NCBI RefSeq assembly: GCF_945859685.1
Contig: NC_079149.1
Coordinates: 99,040,863-99,104,862, forward strand
Length of the DNA stretch: 64,000 bases
Source of the DNA: Eupeodes corollae
Lineage: Eukaryota; Arthropoda; Insecta; Diptera; Syrphidae
Reading direction: 5' to 3'
The translations under genes were made by a program, and so were the position numbers. This document shows positions 55,961 through 64,000 of this stretch, in pieces; position 1 is the stretch's first letter, and the number at the start of each line of letters is the position of its first letter. A model generated the notes under the pieces. That model was given only the letters and a program-made list of their open reading frames with translations. It was not told the DNA's origin and made no database searches.

Positions 55961-58900
55961 AACAAAGAAAAATAAAAAAAAGGTTCGAGAATTTTCCTCG
56001 CATCTGCCTAACCTAAGTTTTGAGGAGAAAAATTTACAGTCTCATGGTGGCAGTTTACAAATTAAAATATTCATACCTATGTAAATTTATTTATAATTTC
56101 CCTTTTTTCATTAAATTCTAAATTGTAACTTTTGGAAAATAAAAACAACTTGAATAATTTTTTTATAAATCAAAAAGAACTGAAAACGAATATTCTAACA
56201 GTTTTTTTTATAAGAAACTAGCTGACCCGGTGAACTTTGTACCACTTGCATAATTTTTTTAAAACTTTTTATTTGAGATGATTGTTTTTCACTAAGTATG
56301 TTTGAAATATTTAGTTACTTACTTAACATTTCAAACATATCTAAATCGTGATTAGAAAAATTCAAAACATCCAACCATTTTACCAATAAAAAAATGCATT
56401 TAATTTAAAGCTTATGGTAAATTATATTTTAAGTTTTATACTTTGGAAAGTGAATAAATACAGACAATGGTTTATTAAACTCTAACCAACCACATACAGC
56501 GAACCAAGCGAAAAACACGAATATTCTAAATTACTTCCGCAAACTTCCAACGATTGGCCTGATGATTTGCTTATGGACATAGCGAGGGCCAATCACAATG
56601 GGACTGTAATAGCTTGAAATAAAACGTCAAATCCGTTGGTATTATTGGTACACGTAGAATTAAAATGTTTATCTTTTGACGTTATAATCATAAAGGCATG
56701 TTTACACCAAAGAAGCTTTTCAGGAAACATTGGTAAAAAAAAAATTCTGAAATTTTTCCTATTTGTTTAAAAACATGTTAGAAACTTTGCAGAAAGATTA
56801 AAAAAAAATTCTGATTTTTGTTGTTTTACACTTTTCGCGACGAAATTTTACATTTATAATAATAACCACTCACGCACCTTCTATCTATTTTAATGCTTAG
56901 CAAACAAATGAAGTTTCCCATTCGAAATAGGAAACAGAAACAAAATTCATAAACATTGCAGAAGTATTTCCAGAGCGTTAAGACCAAAAGAAACATTTAA
57001 GAAATATTTCTTTACTTTCGAAATGTTGTTTAAATGTTTCTGAAACGTTTCTTAAATATTTCTGAAATGTTTTAAGAATGTTTTTTTTTTTGTCTGGACA
57101 AACCTTAAGCTTTTTCCCACTCTAAGTGGTTCCACTGCATAATCGCGGTTGATTTATGTTAAGCAACATGATGATAACGGAATCAATTTTTAGTTTCAAA
57201 TGATTAAATGGTAATCCAGAAAATTTCTGACTGACTTCAAGAAATACATTTTTGAAAAAATCCTTCTTCTATTCCCTGAGCTGACAACAATCGTTAGGAA
57301 ATTTATTGATACAGTCAAGATATCAGCTGGAACTTGTCCATCACTATTGCTCCTGTACTTTAGTCTTGCATTTTAGAAATTATTTCTACCAATTTCATTG
57401 CTCTCAAAGAGTCTTGACGAATCTTCACATTTTCATTCAATTTTGGAACATTCGTGAGAACAACTTCAGCTAGCGCTTGTAACTTTCTTCAGCCATTTAA
57501 AGTATTGGGTTTGCAACAATAAAATATTCTCAGATATTGTATCTTTACATTTCACCCATAAATCATTTGAATCTTTTTTTTAAAAAAGTCCAATTGGCAT
57601 TTATATTATAAGAAATAAAAAGCCTCCAATATGCTGTAAAAATTAATAAAGAACAGAGTTTCCACTAAAATATCTCGGGAATAAAAAGAGATATTAAGTC
57701 AAATTCATTTCAGCAAAAGCTAAATATGTTTGTTAACTTTAAGTCAGTATTTTTTGGCAAAAGATTGTTGACAAATTTTTTGAAAACGAACCCAAACCTA
57801 CAAAATCAACTCAAAACTTATAAAAAATGGTTTTTGCCTAAAGTATCTTGAGAGCAAAGAAAGACAAACTTTTAGAAATATCGACAGATGGGCACGAATG
57901 GAAGGTTCTAAGTGTGGGTTGCATTCCAGCCTTTTTTTTCTCCATGAATTTTTCGGAATATTAATCACATTAATCGACACCATCTCTTAAATTAAATTAA
58001 CGCATATACCAATTAACAACGTTTAACAATCTGCCAACAAAATGGAAGAGCATAAAATATAAGCTTATTGATTATTCAATATTTAAAACATGAATAATTC
58101 GACTTTTAACTCATTCACTTCAAAACCTACACAATGCGTTCGAAACAGATTACACCGATATGCGTTGATATCAGAGCTTTAAAAAACCCCATTCTCCCTC
58201 TTCTCCTTGGCAAAGCTTAATCGAAATGCATTTCTCATGTTCATTGGTTAGCATCTCAATCAAACCATTTTGTCATCATTTACCTCTACATGTCTCGATA
58301 ACCATCAATAGCCTTTGCCTATAGCCTGTATGTATAAAGGTTTGACAATAGTAATTTGAATAACATCGACGTTGTCAATAAACTTAACTACACTACTAGG
58401 TGTCAACTCTGTGCTGCTTTTGTCTCTGCCTCTTATTGCCATTAATGGTCGTTGTCGTGTCGAAGTCGTCGGTCGTCGTCATAGTAATTATTTATCATTG
58501 TTTCTATGTTGTCCGCTTGAATTAAGCTGCATCATCCCATATCCATCCAAGTATCCAGATGCAGCCTTCTCCAGCCTGCCACTACCTTCCTGCTCTACTT
58601 TGGCTTCAAAAACATTCAAAAATTTCCACAATCAAAGCCTTCCCAACCGCGCTTAACTAATGTCTATATATATAGATGACCAGCATATATTTAAGTTATG
58701 CTTCTGGACCCGCTTCCATGTTCCATCAGAGACGGAAGAGCAAAGGGATTACATATTAATCCAAATCCCATTCTGTTTAGAGTTCTTAATGATTCTTAAT
58801 TATAACGGGCACTTAACGCGTAATACTCTTTGGTTGTCATCCTACTACAGCTCCTGATGGTGGGCCTGATGATGATGATGGTCAGAAGGCAGTATTAGTC

Positions 58901-60734
58901 GATGTGATGCGCGATGCGGCTTTTGCTGTGTGATGGCTGATGGTGATGATTGTTGTTGTTGAGAATCAACAACTTCCAATGGACTAGTCTCGATTCGATT
59001 CGAATCGACTCGACTCTTTGGAATCAAATCGAATTGAAAATGAAATCAAATGAACCGAATATTCGGATCCATTAATGCTCTTCCGATCGATTAGTGCAGA
59101 AAGTGGGTAGGTGTACATATATAGACAACCCAAACCCGGAGTAGGCCAGAGCCATCAGAGACCATCATATATAGTGAAGAAGCTATATAAAGCAGATGAT
59201 GCAAGTTGAAGGTCTGTGGACGAGGATTTATTTGGTTTACCTTAATTTCAAGTGCATCATGCTTCGTACAACCGAACTCATCCATAATGCACTCAAGTTA
59301 ACGTATACCGAACATTTGGGTTAGTTGTTGTTAGAAACGTTAACATGAATCTCCTGCTTTACGGATGTTGCTGTTGCTGTTGCTACAATTAAGGCGCATT
59401 GCTCATCGTTTACACTTGAATTGTTTCAGTTTTAGGCTTGTTATACCACATAGATGGAGATGGAGATGGAGATGGAGTATAGGAGATGCTTTTAAGTGCG
59501 AATTCCAGACGATTTTGAGATTAAGTTCCTGATGCTAAAGCTGATGGACTTGGAGTATTTCCGTGGGATTTTGACGGCTGATTGAAGTTTGATATGGGGT
59601 CTAGTCTAGAGTTGGTTTGTTGGTTATGGTTTGATGATGTCAAATATGCGTGTTACATTTTCAAGGATTATGGTAGTATTCTAAGCACTCTGATGTCTGA
59701 TGGAATTTGATTGCGTTAGACTGAATTGGGATGGGGATTAGAAATAAATGAAGAGAAGAACGTGTTTGAAGTGAAGTTCAATTTAAAGAAACTTAAAGGA
59801 AGTAAATATGAAGCTTCGTTAAGTTGACAATCAATATTATGAGCATTCGTCAAAAGTTGAAGTGGAATAATAAATATAGTTAAGAATGTAAGTCTTAGAG
59901 AAGAAACAACCTTATAACTTATTCTATTCATTCTTTGAAGAATTCTAGAAAATTGTCAGTGTCAATACTTCAGGTGCAATTGCTCAAAAGTCCGTTTGAT
60001 AACTTGACGAAGATCTGCATAGTCATCAATTTTCAAATTCCGAAAATGAAAAAAACCATATCTTGTAATTCAATTTATCACAAAGAAGGTTGTCGAGTTT
60101 AAACTAAAGAATTGTTTGTTGGCTGGTTTATGATGCGTCCTGCCACTGTGAAATGTCAAAAATTTGACAGTTCGCAGCATATAACACTCGTATGTTTTTG
60201 GTCGCGTGGAAAATATTTAGAAGCGATATTTGTATTTTAAATGTTTTAAAACATCAAGAGTTTTTCTCAAAAGTATCTTCATAATAACGTTAGGTCCACA
60301 AGTACTGGCCTCCGTTTTTTCAAAAAGATTATAAAACGACAAAAGTAGTTGCGTCAAAAGAGTTCAAAATGAACATATTCTTGGAATGGGCTTTTTTTGT
60401 CAATATTAGCTGTCAAACTTTTTTTCTTGTGTCATTTTTACTCCACGCCAATTATATTGAGATGTCACATGACACTTGACAGCTGATAGCCGAATTACCA
60501 ACTTTGTGTCAGCGATTTCAAAATGATTGTGTTTCTTGAAGTTTTTGGCGAATTGGAATACACGAAAATGGTTAGGAATGTGTCGTAGGATATTTCAAGT
60601 ATCACTCTTAATTCAAAAACATGGATGAAATAGTTGTTGTAACTTGTAATGGACTATCATGTATACAGGGTGGTCCATTTAGTAATTTCTTTTTTAAACA
60701 TCATCAAAAGTACGTTTTTTGAAAATATCGATTT
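55961..60734. other. Long stretch without gene
   Basis: 56.2 kb holds AGCTGACCCGGTGAACTTTG (56219), which looks like the edge of a dispersed repeat seen in many insects, but I cannot name it. 56.99-57.09 kb has self-similar AAATATTTCT/AAATGTTTC words. 58.3-59.7 kb is GC-richer and unique, with simple repeats: CGATTCGATTCGAATCGACT near 58988 and (GATGGA)n at 59453-59477. TTTGACAGTTCGCAG at 60166, CTGTCAAAC at 60409 and TTGACAGCTG at 60476. ACAGGGTGGTCCATTTAG (60664) resembles a mariner end but has no partner. Confidence 0.4.
59453..59477. repeat. (GATGGA)n microsatellite
   Basis: About four perfect copies of the hexamer GATGGA in unique sequence. Confidence 0.9.
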
Positions 60735-61039
60735 CAAAAAAGCTTAACATTTAACGCCAAGTCTGAAGAGACTACAAGGTACACAGTTTGAGCATTAGGA
60801 AAGGCAATGAGGGTTTAAATGTATAGGTGCCGATGGTGAACATTGGTCTTCAATTCCTGAATATTGCAATGACTGGAAAAGAGAGTGTGCGATGACGGAG
60901 TCCACATTCACGTAGTACGGCTAAAGAATGAATATCTGTACTTGATAGTACGACCGAAGTTAGGCTCGAGGTTATAAAGAGGAAAGTTTTAGGGTTGAAT
61001 TGTTTGGGGGAGGGAACGCAGCTGGCTATTTACCTAGAG
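60735..61039 (-). repeat. Dispersed repeat R2, copy 2, split by hAT insertion
   Basis: Reverse copy of 5797-6076, sharing CACACTGTGT/AAACTGTGT, CGGCACC/CCGACACC, GTCATTGCAAT, TTTAGCCGTACTACG and CTAACTTCGGTCGTACTA blocks. The repeat's end is at CTCTAGG, where a hAT element inserted at 61040; the far side (62040-62107) may hold a few more bases. Confidence 0.7.
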
Positions 61040-62039
61040 CAGTGTTTTTCAACGTGTGTTTCTGGCGAAGCCTTTGAAGAGGGGTCGCAAACATTTTTAA
61101 GAGCATTTCCAAAATATTGAAAAAATACTGCAGTTAAACAAACCAATAAAGTTTAAAAAGGTTTATTTAGAAAAATGATAATTAAAGGAAATATTTATTT
61201 GTGTCAAATAAAAGTAACCTGTGAGATATAATCCATCTTAAACCTTTGTATCAAGTTAACAGAAAGTTGTTCCTAATGCGAAGGTTGAACTAGTTTTTCA
61301 GAAATCAATTTCTCCCAAGATAGATCTTTTTTTGCTACATTGATAATTAAATCGTTTTCCAAATTTAAGCCATTTCTTGCCTTACTTTTAATTTTGGCCA
61401 TTGATGCAAATGTCAACTCGCACGGGTACGAGGTGGCAAATGGAATCAAAACTTCAAAATCTTTGATGTTAATCCAGGATATTCTAATTTCCTTTTTAAC
61501 CAAAAGGTATCCAAATTGAAACATTTAACTTCCATCGGCGGATAGATCCAGCAGACTTTTATTGAGCTTGATTGCCAATTTTGCCTCATTTAGAGCTGCA
61601 TTTAAAAGCGGATTAAAGATCCACCTTGGCCCAATATTCTTCGATATCTTTTTCATTGAGAAGTAATGATACATTTCTTCTTTCAACTTTTCTAACACCA
61701 TTTTCATACCAGGTATAAATTCCTTGATATTTATCTCACATCCGACTTTTTCAACAAAAGATTGTGTCGAGGAAAATGGTTTTGACTAATAGACGATGAC
61801 CAAAATTTCAGTTTTGTTTGTAAAGTCATGGATTTGTTCATTAGCGGTGATGACATTTTCATCCCACTCGAGTTCGAGATATCAAACTTAAAATGTATGA
61901 AAGAAAAGCTCTTAAGGCTGTTGCCACATTATTTTCATTAAACAAAATTCGAGTTATTGAAGTTCAAGCTTTCGAAGTTCGTGAATATATTTTTTCGTGT
62001 TAAAGGGTCCGCTTCAAGTAATAGGTTAAAAAAACACTG
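61040..62039 (-). mobile_element. hAT transposon, 1,000 bp, with TIRs and 8-bp duplication
   Basis: Left end CAGTGTTTTTCAAC (61040) and right end GTTAAAAAAACACTG (to 62039) form imperfect terminal inverted repeats beginning CAGTGTTTTT. Flanks are ACCTAGAG (61032-61039) and CTCTAGAG (62040-62047); six of eight match and the right one fits the nTCTAGAn target preference known for Ac/Charlie-like hATs. It holds only the C-terminal part of the transposase gene, so it is an internally deleted, non-autonomous copy. Confidence 0.85.
61273..61790 (-). pseudogene. hAT transposase C-terminal fragment (ZBED5/FAM200-like)
   Basis: About 170 codons on the minus strand, open except for one in-frame TAA between 61525 and 61524. 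Motifs: TQSFVEKVGCEINIKEF, NPLLNAALNEAKLAIKLN, then the dimerisation-domain signature VLIPFATSYPCELTFASMAK, followed by IKSKARNGLNLENDLIINVA and ending KLVQPSH-stop. This matches the hATC region (LLPFSTTYLCExGFS, IKTKxRNRL) of hAT proteins related to ZBED5/FAM200A. The BED zinc finger, catalytic Asp residues and RNase H-like core are missing. Confidence 0.88.
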
Positions 62040-62107
62040 CTCTAGAGCATAAACTGTTAAAGTAATGGAGACAAAGTGTGAGACAAGAAACTTGACGACA
62101 ATGTTCA

Positions 62108-64000
62108 AGCGAGGTAGGTAAGGTTAGGTTAACGTGGCTGCGGATTAAAAATCCACACACTTAGGCCAAGAGAAAGGCCCGTTGTGATACCACATGAATC
62201 TAGAGAATTACTTCTAACTAGTCGAACCATTTTGAGCTTGTTATAAAGCGAAGAAGATATTTGATATCCTTTTTAGCTAGTTCACTGGGATTATCAAAAG
62301 AGTAGTCCCCCAGATGAAGTTTGCGTCTGAGTGAAAGAGCAGGGCAAGTGCATAGGATGATGAGAGATTGTTTCCTCTTCTTCTTCGTTCATACAGCTCC
62401 TACAGAAGTCATTTGAGGCTAAGCCAAGCCGTATTGCGAGCCTGCTTATAAGATAGTGTCCCATAAGGACACCTATTAGGGAGCTAATATGAAGTCTGCT
62501 TTGAGATAACAAATCCTTAGAGCGCTTTAGGTCCAGTGAATGCCATATGAGTTTTGTGGCTGCGCATTTTGGTAAGTTGTGCCACCTAGAATTTGCTATC
62601 GCAAAAGCTGATTCTTTTAGCAGAAGTTTACATGGAGCTATCGGTAAACCTATCTTCTCCCTTTTAGGTGAAATAGGTATGACGGTTCCATTTTTAGCGA
62701 GTTCATCGGCTCTACAATTACCTGTCTCTGTGGTCCGGCACCCAACAGAGGTGAATGTTAAATTGCTGCGCCATCTCCATAAGAGACGATCGACAATCGA
62801 GGGCCGTTAAGGTGTTAGTTGAGACAGCGTCAAGGGATTTGATAGCAGCTTGACTGTCAGAGAAGATGCGGATATCAGAAATTGATATCACGTTTTCTCT
62901 TAGCCAGGAGAGAACCTCTTTGATTAGGGAGGCGGAATGAGATGCTTAGATTAAGCTTTTCTGAGTACACACCACTACCAACTCCCTCATTTGTCTTGGA
63001 TCCGTCTGAATAAAAATGAATACTTTTGTTATCCAGGAGTTTTTTGTCTTCCCATTCATCTCTGGATGGAATGGATAATTGGAAGTTTTTTCCAAATAGG
63101 GGTTTAGGAATAGTGTAGTCTATGTACTTTGGTATAGAACCAAAGAGGTTCAAAATAATGGAGTGCCCCACATTGTTGTTGGTCCATTGAGATGAGGCGT
63201 CGAGTCTTATCGCTGTACTCGCTGCCACTTGTTTACTGAAGATGTCGAGGGGTGTCAGATGGAGGAGAGTGTCTAACGCTGCTGAGGGTGTGGTTCTCAA
63301 TGCTCCGCTTATGCAGAGACATGCAATGCGCTGGACTCTACTGAGTTTGTCGCAGTATGTGACTTTCTCCAGTGCAGTCCACCATACTGCAACCCCGTAC
63401 ATAAGTATTGGTCGGATGACCGATGTGTATAGCCAGTAGGTTATGCGAGGTTGTACGCCCCATTTGCTTCCTATAGCTTTCTTGCAAAGGAAAAGAGCTA
63501 CTGTAGCTTATTTAACCCTTTCCTGTATATTGGATTTCCAACTTAATTTTTTGTCTAATATCAGACCGAGGTATTTGGCTTCGTTGGTAAAAATTAATGG
63601 TATACCTTTTATTGAAGGAGGTACATTTACTGGGATTTTGTATTTCCGAGTGAAAAGGACGAGGTCTGTTTTTGGAGGATTAATGCTAAGTCCGCAGTGA
63701 TCAGCCCATCTAGTGAGCATATTGAGTGAATTTTGGAGGAGGTCTCTCAGTGTATTAGGATGTTCCCCTGTGACGTCGATAGCAACATCATCGGCATACG
63801 CAATCACTCTGTAGCCTTCCCTCCCAAGGGATATTAGTAGTTAGTTAACCACTATGTCCCACAGGAGAGGTGACAGAACACCACCTTGCGAGGTGCCTCT
63901 ACTGAAAGAAATTTTTGTGCAAAAATCTCCCAAACTAGATTTAATGATCCTGCTTTTTAACATTAGATTAATCAACTCACAGATTGAGTATTCGACGTTT
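62108..64000 (-). pseudogene. RNase H-bearing LINE (LOA/I/R1 group), 5' end off window
   Basis: Nearly intact minus-strand ORF running off the right edge. Order: TSQGGVLSPLLWDIVVN (63.86-63.91 kb) then a stop; YADDVAIDV (RT catalytic box intact, 63800-63775); GLSINPPKTDLVLF; AKYLGLILDKKLSW; a stop at about 63508; WLYTSVIRPILMYGVAVWW; RNase H with FYSDGSKTNEGVGSGVYSE (63020-62970); a frameshift near 62940; CRADELA with the following SLIGVLMGHYLISRLAIRLG and NDFCRSCMNEEEEETISH (62512-62330), the zinc-knuckle-like end of this group. The 3' end at about 62108-62130 has GTAAGGTTAGGTTAACG, a GGTTA-type tail. Only about two stops and two frameshifts in 1.7 kb of coding, so it is the youngest-looking LINE here. 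Confidence 0.9.

Noticed and set aside
56219..56245. AGCTGACCCGGTGAACTTTG as the edge of a known insect repeat
   Set aside because: The word is familiar, but I cannot name the family or find boundaries, so it is only mentioned in the stretch description.
60660..60690. ACAGGGTGGTCCATTTAG as a mariner terminal repeat
   Set aside because: It resembles mariner ends, but no inverted partner or transposase remnant was found nearby.

Overview
This window reads as non-coding, repeat-laden nuclear DNA from an insect, most likely a fly (Diptera). It is AT-rich and has no operons, no long conserved reading frames and no RNA gene. Every protein match I can defend is a transposable-element protein, nearly all broken: rosa-type (DD41D) mariners, a Tc1/S-like transposase, a hAT transposase, a BEL/Pao pol, and at least four kinds of LINE. 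The combination of DD41D mariner, S-like Tc1, BEL/Pao and tRNA-headed SINEs suits a brachyceran fly; this is inference from the element mix, not a species identification. I found no host gene. The unique stretches (about 2.1-4.3, 15.3-16.5, 21.2-22.7, 32.8-34.0, 39.5-41.0, 49.6-50.4 and 58.3-59.7 kb) look like introns or intergenic regulatory DNA.

Layout. 1-7.7 kb: unique AT-rich DNA, two reverse SINEs (1.6 and 4.6 kb) and a LINE fragment (5.66-6.29 kb) broken by another retrosequence. 7.7-13.6 kb: two arrays of a ~174-bp T-rich satellite, both starting with the same non-satellite leader, the second abutting a GTTGATA minisatellite with a 307-bp higher-order period. 14.1-14.9 kb: deleted DD41D mariner. 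17-19.8 kb: two LINE fragments and dispersed repeat R1. 20.2 kb: SINE. 23.2-25.9 kb: the longest LINE-A copy (endonuclease, linker, reverse transcriptase, C-terminal domain). 26.1 kb: mariner fragment. 28.2-30.0 kb: LINE-A copy with a 21-bp minisatellite inside its RT region. 31.1-32.5 kb: an unrelated ~175-bp array built around TTTGACAGTTC. 34.6-37.3 kb: R1 and two further LINE types. 37.9 kb: mariner remnant. 39.0 kb: SINE. 42.6-44.5 kb: Tc1 copy followed by a complete-length 1,168-bp DD41D mariner with both ends. 45.9-46.4 kb: 240-bp tandem duplication. 48.3-49.3 kb: ~105-bp tandem array interrupted by a SINE with a 12-bp target duplication. 51.24-51.87 kb: foldback/MITE with long inverted arms. 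52.0 kb: second GTTGATA array. 53.7 kb: SINE. 54.3-56.0 kb: BEL/Pao pol carrying a 39-bp LINE-A tail insertion. 60.7-62.0 kb: repeat R2 split by a 1,000-bp hAT element. 62.1 kb to the right edge: fairly fresh RNase H-bearing LINE.

How the parts work together. The clearest relationship is between LINE-A and the tRNA-headed SINE. Both end in the same roughly 35-40 bp (AGGCCCTAGTTC, then ACTGT-N-GCGCCACC, then a short microsatellite tail), and the 39-bp insertion at 55.5 kb is almost exactly that shared tail with a perfect 13-bp target duplication. This points to a LINE-driven SINE system whose recognition tail can be read from this one window. A second theme is satellites carried by, or seeded from, mobile elements. 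A third is a pervasive TGACAG/CTGTCA motif in dispersed repeats.
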